A DNA stretch of 64,000 nucleotides from Lachnospiraceae bacterium (GCA_900168235.1 FUZG01000013.1:50106-114105); one strand, 5' to 3'; counted from the first letter of the stretch, positions 52,204-61,521 are shown. A program made the numbers and translations. The notes: generated by a model from the letters alone, not told the origin.

Positions 52204-52953
52204 TTAATATCCGTATGTATCAAGGATCTCTTTTGTATAATTACCGTTCTCATCATAAATGATAAGAGGTTTTTCCACGGTGATCCTTGGCTTTCCGCCT
52301 CTCCGTCCCTCTATCAGGACCATTGACGGATCTTTTTCCAGATTCGGATACACTAGTCTCATCCGCTTTGGCTCCAGCTTGTACTTCTGCATCACTGCAA
52401 AAATCTCCGCAAGACGGAACGGTCTGTGAACCATATAAAAAGCTCCGCCCGGCTTCACAAGTGTTGCCGCTGCCTTAACCACATCCTCTAAAGTGCACAA
52501 AACCTCATGACGCGCAATGGCTCTCGGCGCTTCGGGATTTAATAATCCGTGGCCTCCCGTCATATACGGCGGATTGCTCACTACCGCATCAAAAGAAGCA
52601 GCGTTAAAGATCTGCGCTGCCTCTCGGATGTCTCCTTCAACTATATCGATTTTTTCGGTGAGGTTATTATGAATAACACTCCGCCGTGCCATATCTGCGC
52701 TCTCTGCCTGCACTTCAAGCCCTGTAAAATGTGAACCCTCAGTTTTTGCAGAGAGGAGAATGGGGATTATGCCTGTTCCGGTGCCGAGATCCAGCACCTT
52801 TCCGCCTGCAGGAACTCCTGCAAAGCCGGAAAGCAGTACTGCATCCATACCGAAACAGAATCTGGCAGGGTCCTGAATGATCTCATAGCCATTTCTCTGG
52901 AGATCATCAAAACGCTCGCCTTCCTTAAGAGTTACCTCAGTCAGACTACCCAC
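52204..52953 (-). CDS. tRNA1(Val) adenine37-N6 methyltransferase-like (TrmN6/YabB)
   Basis: A 249-residue Rossmann methyltransferase: VLDLGTGTGIIPILLS (motif I) and VVSNPPYMTGG (motif IV, NPPY for N6-adenine). The open frame runs up to 53271 inside yaaT, but GAGGAG 7 nt before the GTG at 52953 marks the start, 4 bp after the yaaT stop. Conserved neighbours (yaaT, rsmI) support TrmN6/YabB. Confidence 0.9.
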   Translation of the reverse strand: MGSLTEVTLKEGERFDDLQRNGYEIIQDPARFCFGMDAVLLSGFAGVPAGGKVLDLGTGTGIIPILLSAKTEGSHFTGLEVQAESADMARRSVIHNNLTEKIDIVEGDIREAAQIFNAASFDAVVSNPPYMTGGHGLLNPEAPRAIARHEVLCTLEDVVKAAATLVKPGGAFYMVHRPFRLAEIFAVMQKYKLEPKRMRLVYPNLEKDPSMVLIEGRRGGKPRITVEKPLIIYDENGNYTKEILDTYGY

Positions 52954-52957
52954 TGCG

Positions 52958-54196
52958 TTACTCCTCATTATTTCTTCCGTTATTATCATCCCGTCTTCCG
53001 CGGTCTCTGCGGTCACGGTTATTATTTCTGTTATCCCGCTCATTCTGGTTTCCGCGGTTATTCCGGTTCTGACCGTTCCTGTTTCCGCGGGGATCTCTGC
53101 GGTTTTGGTTCTGGTTTTCCCGGTTCTTAAAATTATTCCGATTCTCGCCTCTTCCGCCGTTTCTATTATCACGGTTTTTGTCCTGAGAGTGGTCGTTTCG
53201 GTTATTCTGATTATTTCTGTCGCCGCGGTTTCTGTCCTGCTGACGGTTTCTTCCGCCCTGGCGCTCTTCATTCAGCTTTTCATAAAACTCCTGCTCGAGT
53301 TTCTCCAGCTCTTCTGTCTGAGCTTCTTCCTCTCGCTCTTCAGCAGTTTTCTTCTTAGGCTGATTGTTATTTTTCTTAGGCTTCTTTGCACGGAAAGTAA
53401 GGTCAGCCGCAGGATATTCGCGGATTTCCTTTTCATCGCCGTTATCAAAAAGAACCTTTATCAGCTGACGAAGGACGTTGATCGATGCAACAGAACCTTC
53501 TTCGCCCTCAGGCGTTGCCACGATATCTCCGAGTCCCGGAAGATTTTTATTGAGGTACTCATATGTTTCCTCTTCGTTTTTCAGGCAGCACATGAGTCTT
53601 CCGCATACTCCTGATATCTTTGTGGGATTCAGGGACAGATTCTGCTCCTTTGCCATTTTTATGGATACAGGAGAGAAATCTCCAAGGTAGCAGTGACAGC
53701 AGAGAACCCGTCCGCAGGGACCATATCCGCCGAGAATCTTGGTCTCATCACGTACACCGATCTGACGGAGCTCGATCCTTGTACGGAAGACGCTTGCGAG
53801 ATCCTTTACCAGCTCACGGAAGTCTACACGTCCGTCTGCTGTGAAATAAAAGAGCAGTTTATTGTTATCAAATGTATATTCCGCATCAATGAGCTTCATC
53901 TCAAGATTATGCTTACGTATCTTCTCTTTACATATCTTAAAAGCATCCCTTGCGCGAGCCCTGTTTTTCACTACATTTTTTTCATCTTCTTCTGTAGCGA
54001 TCCTCATTACTGCCTTGAGCGGAGAAACGATATTCTTTTCCTCCACTTCCATGATATCGGATACTACTCGTCCAAACTCAACGCCACGTGCTGTTTCTAC
54101 GATGACGTGATCTCCCTTTTTGATGTCATATTCCCCCGGCGCAAAATAATATACCTTTCCTGCCGTCTGGAATCTGACACTGATCACCTTAACCAT
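52958..54196 (-). CDS. yaaT: PSP1/YaaT family protein with long Asn/Arg-rich tail
   Basis: A 412-residue protein. Residues 1-265 are the PSP1 core with the Cys-rich GPCGRVLCCHC and SGVCGRLMCCLKNEE motifs. YaaT of B. subtilis acts with YlbF and YmcA in the Y-complex that guides RNase Y. Residues from about 300 to 412 form an extreme Asn/Arg/Gly/Asp tail (many RN, NR, RG and RD pairs), absent in B. subtilis YaaT, and likely to be disordered and RNA-binding. It starts 4 bp after holB. Confidence 0.93.
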   Translation of the reverse strand: MVKVISVRFQTAGKVYYFAPGEYDIKKGDHVIVETARGVEFGRVVSDIMEVEEKNIVSPLKAVMRIATEEDEKNVVKNRARARDAFKICKEKIRKHNLEMKLIDAEYTFDNNKLLFYFTADGRVDFRELVKDLASVFRTRIELRQIGVRDETKILGGYGPCGRVLCCHCYLGDFSPVSIKMAKEQNLSLNPTKISGVCGRLMCCLKNEEETYEYLNKNLPGLGDIVATPEGEEGSVASINVLRQLIKVLFDNGDEKEIREYPAADLTFRAKKPKKNNNQPKKKTAEEREEEAQTEELEKLEQEFYEKLNEERQGGRNRQQDRNRGDRNNQNNRNDHSQDKNRDNRNGGRGENRNNFKNRENQNQNRRDPRGNRNGQNRNNRGNQNERDNRNNNRDRRDRGRRDDNNGRNNEE

Positions 54197-54200
54197 GTTT

Positions 54201-55190
54201 TCAGGTTCCTTTCATTTCTAAAAAAAGAAGCTCCATTGCGAGCTCAAAATTGACATTTGAATCTATGCGTCTGGCTGTCTGCTGTATCATCAATATGATC
54301 TTATTCAGCGCTTCGTATGAATAATTATCCGCCTGACGTTCAATTTCTCTCTGATCTTCACCGTAGATCAGCTGCTCCGCATCTCCTCCGGCTTTTATCA
54401 TGAGCACATCCCTGTACCACATGAGCATCAGATCTAAAAGATCATTTTTTTGATCCTTCCATGCCGCAGCTTCCTTTGCGGCAGCAGCGATCTTCACTTC
54501 ATCCATCTCTGAAATGCGTATCAGGATCTCGTGGACCTTGTCCCAAAGCTCCGTAAATTCTTCGCTGGAAGCGAGCACTACCGCCTTTCCGAGATTTCCC
54601 TGTGCAAAAGCTGATGCGAGATAAGCCTTGTGCTCGGGTATCTGGTACTTATCCTTCAGATAATCCAGTATCAGCTCATTTTTAACAGCTCTCATGCTCA
54701 GTACTATCGATCTGGATATCAGCGTCGACAGCATCATTGCCTTATTATCACAAAGAAGGATTATCACCGCATACGAAGGCGGTTCCTCAAGAGTTTTAAG
54801 AAGTGCATTCTGCGCCTGAACATTCATTAAATGAGCATCAGAAATTATGTAAACCTTTCGGTCATTGCCGTATGGTTTGATCTGGACATCATTTACCACC
54901 TGATCACGTATTTCCTGAACCGAGATCACGTTAGGCTTCTCGTGGATCACCGTTATGATATCAGGATTATTCCCGCTTTCTGCCATCTTGCATGAATGAC
55001 ATTCTCCGCAGGGGTCCGTCCCGTGTTTTTCACAGAGAAGAGTCTGTGCAAAAATACGGGCAAGCATTTTTTTGCCCGTTCCCTTTTCCCCGTCAAACAT
55101 ATAGGCGTGGGCTACCTGACCGTTTGATATAGCTCCGTTCAGGTATTCGATAATATCATTCTGTCCAATTATATCATGAAATGATGACAT
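54201..55190 (-). CDS. holB: DNA polymerase III delta' subunit HolB
   Basis: A 329-residue clamp-loader AAA+ subunit. FDGEKGTGKKMLARIFA replaces a Walker A, the zinc ligands are in CEKHGTDPCGECHSCKM, and ALLKTLEEPPSYAVIILLCDN and SRS (sensor/Arg region) are conserved. The GTGKK P-loop suggests weak or no ATP binding, as is usual for delta'. It lies 6 bp after yaaR and 4 bp before yaaT. Confidence 0.93.
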   Translation of the reverse strand: MSSFHDIIGQNDIIEYLNGAISNGQVAHAYMFDGEKGTGKKMLARIFAQTLLCEKHGTDPCGECHSCKMAESGNNPDIITVIHEKPNVISVQEIRDQVVNDVQIKPYGNDRKVYIISDAHLMNVQAQNALLKTLEEPPSYAVIILLCDNKAMMLSTLISRSIVLSMRAVKNELILDYLKDKYQIPEHKAYLASAFAQGNLGKAVVLASSEEFTELWDKVHEILIRISEMDEVKIAAAAKEAAAWKDQKNDLLDLMLMWYRDVLMIKAGGDAEQLIYGEDQREIERQADNYSYEALNKIILMIQQTARRIDSNVNFELAMELLFLEMKGT

Positions 55191-55196
55191 TCCGCG

Positions 55197-55658
55197 TTAC
55201 ATGAGAAGGTCTATCAGCAATCCTTCTATCTCTCCTATCTTCCCGAGTATAGTGATATTATCCTTTTCTTCCTTAATGAGTTCTGCCGCGAGACTATCAA
55301 GGTTTTGATCGATAAGCCTGATAATACCGTAAACCCTGTGTCTGCCCCTTCTGTCCAAAAAGTTTTCTCTGGAAAACTCGTGTGATCTGTTCAGAACTTC
55401 ATTCATAAAGTCCTTTATAAGCTTGCGGTAACGGCGCATATCACGGATATCTTTTCGCTTTTTGATGCTGTTTCCCTGCATGGTGATCTCATTCATCATT
55501 GCAGACAGCCGTTCCTGAAGATCCTTCTCCTCAATGTGGCTTATCAGCGCAAAACGAAACGCATCACCTGACGCAGGCGCCGCTTTCTGTGACTCTTCAA
55601 CTTTAGCAGCCTGCTGAAGTTGCTGAATCTTAAACTCCATATCCATACCTAGGCTCAC
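55197..55658 (-). CDS. yaaR: YaaR-family (DUF327) protein
   Basis: A 153-residue soluble helical protein of unknown function found next to holB in many Firmicutes. IRDMRRYRKLIKDFMNEVLNRSHEF and RRGRHRVYGIIRLIDQNLDSLA are family marks. The GTG at 55658 touches AAAGGGGA; an ATG at 55646 is a reasonable alternative start. Confidence 0.88.
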   Translation of the reverse strand: MSLGMDMEFKIQQLQQAAKVEESQKAAPASGDAFRFALISHIEEKDLQERLSAMMNEITMQGNSIKKRKDIRDMRRYRKLIKDFMNEVLNRSHEFSRENFLDRRGRHRVYGIIRLIDQNLDSLAAELIKEEKDNITILGKIGEIEGLLIDLLM

Positions 55659-55704
55659 TCCCCTTTAATTTATGTAAACCGAATTTGGAATTGTAGTTGC
55701 TTAT

Positions 55705-56301
55705 TTACTCACCCTTTAAGATAAAATCAGCGATCCTTTTTTCACATTTTTTCAGATCGTCATTCTGGAATCTGTTCCCGATTCCCATTTCTTCCAGCTT
55801 TTCTTCGGAAAAATCATCGCAGTCAGCTATAAATCTCCTGCACATTTCCTTATACTGCGGGACTTCTCTTTCGCTTTCCCTCTCTATCGCACGGAGAAGA
55901 CGTTCTTTATCATCACACTCCACATATATAGGAATGACCTTTTTTTCAGAACCGCGTGAGCTGAAATAATCTCTTATGGAACCATAGGATTCGATCGTCC
56001 CGATAATGAGCATGTCTTCATCCTCAGAAAAACTTTCATCCTCAGCCGTAAAGTAGTACCAGGGTCCATAAACCGTCTGATAACAGCGTTCTTCCATGAC
56101 TTTTCCGCTGTCCTTCATCTCTCTGAACCGTTCCTCAGTCACAAAATGATACTGAACCCCGTCTCTTTCTCCATCCCGCATAGGACGGGTCGTGTATGTG
56201 ACTACTGTCCTTAACTGCAGTGAAGGATCCCTCATCAGTTCACGATACAATGTATCTTTCCCGGATGAACTTTTCCCTATCAAAATAAAAATACTGTTCA
56301 C
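55705..56301 (-). CDS. Guanylate kinase-like nucleoside monophosphate kinase
   Basis: A 198-residue P-loop kinase: ILIGKSSSGKDTLYREL at the N-terminus and TTRPMRDGERDGVQYHFV, the GMP-binding region of guanylate kinase. It takes the place of tmk (thymidylate kinase) in the yaaO-tmk-yaaR-holB order of Bacillus. Whether it is the housekeeping Gmk or a paralogue with another role is not clear. A GTG at 56313 is in frame; AAGGTGG 8 nt before the GTG at 56301 favours the latter. Confidence 0.88.
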   Translation of the reverse strand: MNSIFILIGKSSSGKDTLYRELMRDPSLQLRTVVTYTTRPMRDGERDGVQYHFVTEERFREMKDSGKVMEERCYQTVYGPWYYFTAEDESFSEDEDMLIIGTIESYGSIRDYFSSRGSEKKVIPIYVECDDKERLLRAIERESEREVPQYKEMCRRFIADCDDFSEEKLEEMGIGNRFQNDDLKKCEKRIADFILKGE

Positions 56302-56314
56302 TGCGTTATCCACC

Positions 56315-56539
56315 TTACTTTATACATTCAAACATATCTTCTTCAATTCCGATGATCGTGATGCCCTGCTCTTTCATAGCGAGTATTTCACGTATCACAT
56401 TTTCAGTGATCACCTCACCCGGAACAACTATCGGGATATCGGGCGGATATGCATATATATATCCGGCAGCCGTTTTCCCTGCCGAATCACTGAATCGGAT
56501 TTTCTGAGATTCAGCCGTCATCGCTTCATAGATCGTCAT
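56315..56539 (-). CDS. Orn/Lys/Arg decarboxylase C-terminal domain, separate ORF
   Basis: A 74-residue ORF equal to the C-terminal domain of the family: IYEAMTAESQKIRFSDSAGKTA and YAYPPDIPIVVPGEVIT, ending IGIEEDMFECIK. It overlaps the large ORF at 56526 by 14 nt in another frame. GGAGG lies 6 nt before its ATG, so it may be translated as a separate subunit. The alternative is a frameshift in a gene that is otherwise continuous in relatives. Confidence 0.75.
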   Translation of the reverse strand: MTIYEAMTAESQKIRFSDSAGKTAAGYIYAYPPDIPIVVPGEVITENVIREILAMKEQGITIIGIEEDMFECIK

Positions 56540-57656
56540 CTATTTCCTCCAACGCGCCCAAAAGACGCTCAAGACCCTCTTCCGTGTCCATAAGCGTTGT
56601 CATGAGGAGACAGTATTTTCCAAGCGCCATCTCCGGCTGAATATAATATGTCTCTCTTAACATATCATAAAGTGCCCTGCCTGTCATTCCTTCTGCGGAA
56701 ACCACGAGTTTTGTAGGGTCATATCCGTATACGCCGTATCTGCCTATGAGCTCTTCTCCCACAATATGGATATGCTTCGATCCAGCTGCCTTTTCACGGA
56801 TCTTTTTTAACATAAAGTCCAATTTTTTGAACCTGTCCTGTCCCTCGGACTCGATGATATCCATGCATCGGTCTACTCCTGCCATAAATACATATGACGG
56901 GCTGGATGTCTGATAAATAGAATAAAATCTTTCAAAAAGTTTTTTATCCACAAATCCATCATTCATCAGTACCATTGCTGTCTGTGTAAAGGACGGAAGA
57001 GTTTTATGTAAACTTTCTATTACTATGTCTGCACCCTCAGCCGAAGCATCCGGACAGTTCCATTTTCCCGTAAAATCACTGTACAGACCAAAATGCGCGC
57101 CGTGCGCACTATCTACGATAAGCGGAACTCCGCATTTATGACATATCTCAGAAATCTGTCTGATATCAGACACACATCCCTCATATGTAGGAGACGGCAG
57201 AAAAACAGCCTTTATATCTTTATCATCCTGAAGAGCCCTCTCTATCTTTTCAGGAGAAAATCCGCCGTTCATCTCCCACTCAGGGATTTCCTCAGGATAG
57301 ATATAAGTGACCTCAAGCTCCTGTAAGTAAACTGCATTATAAGCACTTTTGTGGCTGTTTCTGGCCATCAGTATCCGTCCGCCTCTGGGTACAGCTGCTG
57401 AAATTGCAGAAAGGATACCTGATGACGAACCGTTTACCAGAAAATAAGCACGGTCTCCGCCAAATATTTTTTTCATACGATCCTGAAGTTCCCTGATTAT
57501 CCCCTCAGGATGATGAAGATTATCGAAATCATCGATTTCTGTTATATCCAGCTTAAAGGCACCGCCAAGAAGCGGATCATCTATATTTCTTTTATGTCCC
57601 GGCATATGAAACGGATAAAGCTCCGATTCTGCCAGTTTTTTTAGTTCGTTATACAT
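56526..57656 (-). CDS. Orn/Lys/Arg decarboxylase family PLP enzyme, major domain
   Basis: A 376-residue fold-type I PLP enzyme: LYPFHMPGHKRN start, VNGSSSGILSAISA, IVDSAHGAHFG (Asp to the pyridine N) and ESLHKTLPSFTQT with the Schiff-base Lys. B. subtilis YaaO/arginine decarboxylase-type proteins have about 480 residues; here the C-terminal domain lies on a separate ORF (56315). It opens the conserved yaaO-kinase-yaaR-holB run. AAGGAG lies before the ATG. Substrate unknown. Confidence 0.88.
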   Translation of the reverse strand: MYNELKKLAESELYPFHMPGHKRNIDDPLLGGAFKLDITEIDDFDNLHHPEGIIRELQDRMKKIFGGDRAYFLVNGSSSGILSAISAAVPRGGRILMARNSHKSAYNAVYLQELEVTYIYPEEIPEWEMNGGFSPEKIERALQDDKDIKAVFLPSPTYEGCVSDIRQISEICHKCGVPLIVDSAHGAHFGLYSDFTGKWNCPDASAEGADIVIESLHKTLPSFTQTAMVLMNDGFVDKKLFERFYSIYQTSSPSYVFMAGVDRCMDIIESEGQDRFKKLDFMLKKIREKAAGSKHIHIVGEELIGRYGVYGYDPTKLVVSAEGMTGRALYDMLRETYYIQPEMALGKYCLLMTTLMDTEEGLERLLGALEEIDDDL

Positions 57657-57704
57657 TCCGCTCCTTAAAGATAGGATAAATTTCTTATCCTTACTTCCCG
57701 CTCA

Positions 57705-58202
57705 TTAGTGCTGTGTTCTGGTCCTGTTTTTTCTGTGCTTGCTTCTCATCATCAAAGTTTCCATAAGCGAACAGTACTTATCCGCCATGGTCACGATCCA
57801 TGCTTCCCTGTATCCGGGCACAGCAGTCAGATTCAGCGGAAACATGTGCTTCAGGATTATATCCTTCTCGATCTCATTAAGCTGATAATCACGGCTTGCA
57901 TTGTTCAGAGCGATCCTCGCATGGGTAAACCCATGAAACCCGTGTTTCAGAGAATATTTAAGAGTTGTATTGTGCCAGTCATAAAGAAAATAATCATGAA
58001 GAAGCGCGCCTCTTACAAGCTCTCTCTCATGACATTCGATTTTATGGCGCTTCATCCAGTCCGAGATCCTGAGACTAGTCTCTGCAACCCTTAAACAATG
58101 CTCCATTACACTCACACTTCCGTGCTGCATGTATGTTGATAGCGTTGCATATGTTTCGTGATTCAGAATATCTGAACCATACTTTCTGATACGTTCTTTC
58201 AT
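57705..58202 (-). CDS. HD-domain phosphohydrolase
   Basis: A 165-residue HD-superfamily protein: SVMEHCLRVAETSLRI (first His), ALLHDYFLYDW (HD pair) and HGFHGFTHARIA, then IEKDIILKHMFP and VTMADKYCSLMET (last Asp). Metal-dependent nucleotide or phosphate ester hydrolysis is likely; the substrate cannot be named. The C-terminus is very basic (RSKHRKNRTRTQH). Confidence 0.85.
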   Translation of the reverse strand: MKERIRKYGSDILNHETYATLSTYMQHGSVSVMEHCLRVAETSLRISDWMKRHKIECHERELVRGALLHDYFLYDWHNTTLKYSLKHGFHGFTHARIALNNASRDYQLNEIEKDIILKHMFPLNLTAVPGYREAWIVTMADKYCSLMETLMMRSKHRKNRTRTQH

Positions 58203-58225
58203 TTTCTATCCTTATCTATATTGCA

Positions 58226-58256
58226 GAAACAGGCAGCCCTATAAGCTGCCTGTTAA
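58226..58256 (-). terminator. Terminator of the L,D-transpeptidase operon
   Basis: AACAGGCAGC / GCTGCCTGTT stem with a 7-nt loop on the minus strand, after the operon that runs from 63203 to 58317. Confidence 0.8.
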
Positions 58257-58316
58257 TAACCTATATTTTTGAAACAATATCTGTTTCAAAACCGTTAAAT
58301 GAGCGGTTACCCACAT

Positions 58317-59858
58317 TTACTGTGGATTTTCAGCCGCATCATTTGATGTGTTGCCGTTTTCTTCCGCATTTCCGTCAGTTGCCGGCGCAGGGAGAAGTCC
58401 CGCATCGATCATCTGCTGGAGTAAGAGCTGCTGCTGTTCTTCCTCTGTAAGCTCTTTCTTCGGAGCGGACTGAACACCGCCATAAACAATAACAGGTTCG
58501 CCCTTTTCTACACAATCGTATATCTCAGCAGCTTTTGATGTAGGCAGATTCAGGCATCCGTGAGAGCCGTTGGTGAGATAAATGTCACCACCAAACTTAT
58601 TTCTCCAGCTGGCATCATGGAGACCGATATTTCCATTAAACGGCATCCAGTATTTAACCGGAGAAGAATATCCTTCGCCTACCAGAGTTGCGTCTTTCTC
58701 TTTATAAGTGATTCCGTATGTTCCGTCAGGAGTAAATCTTCCTGCTACAGCCTTTCCTGATACACAATCCGTCTGAACAACAAGCTCTCCGTCTTTATAT
58801 ACATAAACCTTCTGATTATCAAGATCTGCTTCTACATAGCTGTTTCCGATATCAGAATCGCCGTACTGAGCAGCCTCTGCAAAATATACAGGCTTAAACT
58901 CTCCGCTCTGTCCTGAAGTGATCGCCTCTACAAGAGCCTGTGTAGTGCTCGGACGGTCTGTCCACCATCCATAGTCACCGCCTGAAACAGTGATAGTCTT
59001 TCCGGAAGTAGTCTTAAACTCTCGGTTTCTTCCGAATGTATCATGCGCCCTTGCAAGTGAATCTACATATTCCTTAACCTTTGCTGTATTAAGGCTGACA
59101 CTTGTCTCCGCTACATCGATCCATTCACCGATCTTCTCACCGTCAATGATCTCTGTCTCATTTCCAAATGGGATACTGAGCTTTACCTGTACAAACTTAT
59201 TGAGATTATTCATAAGCTCGTTCAGTGTCTGATCATCAGATGTGATCTCCGGTGCTTCATAGCATCCGTCAGCTTCGAGATCCAAGATATCTGAAAGTGA
59301 GATCACAGCATTTTCAGCTGCTTCCCAAACTTTACTTTCTACAAGGGTTGTTCCCTGATCTTCCGGAATGATCGTGTATCCGCCATCCTGATACTCACTA
59401 AGCTCAGCATTTACAGGCTTTCTCTGGTCATCAAAAACTCCCGTAGCCCTGATCGACTCTTTCAGGGAATTTTCATCGTACTGAACGACTGACTCTGCTT
59501 CCAGCTCAGTCTTCTTAAAAAGACTTGCCGGCCATGCAAATGCATTCTGCTCTTCCAAAAGATTTTCTATCGTACCATCAAAAACAGGATTCAGACCGAT
59601 AGCAGCCGCGGTTATATTTCCGCCGCTCTCCTCTCTGCCCTTAACCTGCAGGATATAACCATTAGACTCAGTCCTGATCATATCCTCAACAGCCGCTGCA
59701 CTTTTTCCTGCTACATCCATTCCATTTATCTCAGTTCCAAAACAGAAATGTCCGAGAAAGAAAATAGAAACCGCAAGATAAATGATCACAACGAACGCGA
59801 TCAAAAAAAGGATTATCCTGCTTCCATGTGCCTTTACTGCTTTCTTGTGAGTACTCAT
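58317..59858 (-). CDS. L,D-transpeptidase (YkuD) with peptidoglycan-binding-like region
   Basis: A 513-residue protein: cytoplasmic basic start, membrane helix at about 14-36, two long alpha/beta regions of the VanW/PG-binding-4 type (about 40-330; for example FGTEINGMDVAGKSA), then a YkuD domain with the active site IGLHDASWRNKFGG and NGSHGCLNLPTSKAAEIY (Cys in HGC). It makes 3-3 or lipoprotein-type cross-links in the wall. A short Gln-rich tail ends it. It is 1 bp after the GT-C gene. Confidence 0.93.
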   Translation of the reverse strand: MSTHKKAVKAHGSRIILFLIAFVVIIYLAVSIFFLGHFCFGTEINGMDVAGKSAAAVEDMIRTESNGYILQVKGREESGGNITAAAIGLNPVFDGTIENLLEEQNAFAWPASLFKKTELEAESVVQYDENSLKESIRATGVFDDQRKPVNAELSEYQDGGYTIIPEDQGTTLVESKVWEAAENAVISLSDILDLEADGCYEAPEITSDDQTLNELMNNLNKFVQVKLSIPFGNETEIIDGEKIGEWIDVAETSVSLNTAKVKEYVDSLARAHDTFGRNREFKTTSGKTITVSGGDYGWWTDRPSTTQALVEAITSGQSGEFKPVYFAEAAQYGDSDIGNSYVEADLDNQKVYVYKDGELVVQTDCVSGKAVAGRFTPDGTYGITYKEKDATLVGEGYSSPVKYWMPFNGNIGLHDASWRNKFGGDIYLTNGSHGCLNLPTSKAAEIYDCVEKGEPVIVYGGVQSAPKKELTEEEQQQLLLQQMIDAGLLPAPATDGNAEENGNTSNDAAENPQ

Positions 59859-61508
59859 TTATCTTTCCTCTTCCTGCGCTCTTCGTGCTTCATAACTATC
59901 TATCAGGTGCTGGTACTTTCCTGTGTTAATTTCCACTATAGCTTTAAGTCTCTCCGGATCAAAAAGATTTCCTCTGGTGATAAGACGTATCTTCTCATAA
60001 TACTCATGAAGATCCGGGTCCTTTATCTCATTTCTGTCAAACCAGATCGAAGCACGGTATCCATGCGGAACTTCTCTTCGAAGATGCCCAACTCTCCAAT
60101 TATCATTGTATGTTGCGGGCAGTTTTGACAGGAAAGGATCTCCCAGAGAATATGTATCATTGAGATACAAGTCAGGATTATAATATACCAAAATTCCTGC
60201 CGCGTTTTCAATAATTCCGCCATTCAGACCATTTGCCTTCAGGTCTAATATAGCTTCATTATTCCATGTATCGGGAATACAGAGTCTTCCGTTCCTTACA
60301 AGAGAAACTACATTATTGTAAAGTCCTGTTGTATTGAAATAATATTCTCTCTCATCTGATATCTGAGAGCTGTAAGTATGTCCTAAAAGATACTGTGATC
60401 CAACTGTCCTTCCAAAAGTAGCTGCAAAGAGCACAGTAATGACCACCGCCGCATTAAACGCCGAGCGAAGCTTACGCATCATAATAAAATTCGGCATTTC
60501 ATTATTCTGCATTATCATAAAGAGCGCTACAGATACGAAAAGCATATTCGTAAAGTGGCGTCCCATCATGAAATCTCCGCCGATACGTACTACATATATA
60601 CCATAAACAGAAAGACCTGCCGCTACCAGGATATATTTCAGCTTCTTACTGAACATAGTAAGTATCACGACTACTGCAGGTATGATCACGACCACTGCAT
60701 CATCTAACGCAGTGTAAAATGCATACAGAACTCCGCGCTTCAGATACTGGATCATCGGAATAGCCGTTCCAAGCTTTACATATGCAGGGTTCGGGAACGG
60801 GAATCCAAAATAAAATGTCGCAAATGCCTCCCATAAAATAAATGGCATAAGTCCAAGGATTCCAAGTCCGACCGCCTGTATGAAAGAGACATTTTCTCTG
60901 CGGAACAGATAGATCCACACAATGACCGGAATAAAGAGAAGTACCTCATCCATTCTGGCCATCGCCAGTAGTGAAAAGACTACAGCCAGCTTCAGCATTG
61001 CTTTTGCATCATATTTCTCAGCCTTTGCCAGTGTTTCAAGGAATACTGCACTTAAAAAGAAAAGCAGACTGTTTTCCAAACCTGAAGTCGTATAACTGAT
61101 AAAAGCCTGACTTCCTGCCAACGCAAGGAATCCAATGATCACCTGCTCCTTTGTCTTGCAGAAGCGGTACGCCAGGATATAATATGCCCCCGCTGATAAC
61201 AGTGTGCAGACCGCAAGTGATGTGAAAAACATTTCACGCGTCACAAAATAAGCTGCCGCAATTATAAGCGTAAACAAAGGACATGTTGAAGCCGTGGATC
61301 TTTCACCTATGTTATATACCAGACCATGTCCTTCAACAAGATGGCGCGACATTACATATCCGTGATAAGCATCATCAGACTGCCATGCCAGACCAATAAC
61401 GATCAATACAAACGCGATCATGGTAAACAGTCTCCACTTATCTATCTCGGTGGAAGGACTAAATACCTTTTTCAGAACCGAAGTTCCTCCTAATTTTATT
61501 TTTGCCAT
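59859..61508 (-). CDS. GT-C-type membrane glycosyltransferase (AftB/mannosyltransferase-like)
   Basis: A 549-residue protein with about eleven membrane helices and a soluble C-terminal ~130 residues. The start of the outer loop, SDDAYHGYVMSRHLVEGHGLVYNIGERS, fits GT-C enzymes (DD motif in the first loop; compare DDAYISFRYARNLVNG in mycobacterial AftB). Such enzymes use polyprenyl-phosphate sugars on the outer face. It follows a GT2 gene that could make the lipid-linked donor. Acceptor unknown. Confidence 0.82.
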   Translation of the reverse strand: MAKIKLGGTSVLKKVFSPSTEIDKWRLFTMIAFVLIVIGLAWQSDDAYHGYVMSRHLVEGHGLVYNIGERSTASTCPLFTLIIAAAYFVTREMFFTSLAVCTLLSAGAYYILAYRFCKTKEQVIIGFLALAGSQAFISYTTSGLENSLLFFLSAVFLETLAKAEKYDAKAMLKLAVVFSLLAMARMDEVLLFIPVIVWIYLFRRENVSFIQAVGLGILGLMPFILWEAFATFYFGFPFPNPAYVKLGTAIPMIQYLKRGVLYAFYTALDDAVVVIIPAVVVILTMFSKKLKYILVAAGLSVYGIYVVRIGGDFMMGRHFTNMLFVSVALFMIMQNNEMPNFIMMRKLRSAFNAAVVITVLFAATFGRTVGSQYLLGHTYSSQISDEREYYFNTTGLYNNVVSLVRNGRLCIPDTWNNEAILDLKANGLNGGIIENAAGILVYYNPDLYLNDTYSLGDPFLSKLPATYNDNWRVGHLRREVPHGYRASIWFDRNEIKDPDLHEYYEKIRLITRGNLFDPERLKAIVEINTGKYQHLIDSYEARRAQEEER

Positions 61509-61521
61509 AATATATGCTCGC

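Noticed and set aside
52954..53271. N-terminal extension of the TrmN6-like frame
   Set aside because: It lies wholly inside yaaT in another frame, is made of simple T/E/I repeats, and a good ribosome binding site fixes the start at 53 kb minus 47 (52953).
53105..53614. 169-residue plus-strand ORF rich in Val/Leu/Ile opposite yaaT
   Set aside because: It is the complement of the Asn/Arg-rich tail of YaaT, which reads as hydrophobic on the other strand.
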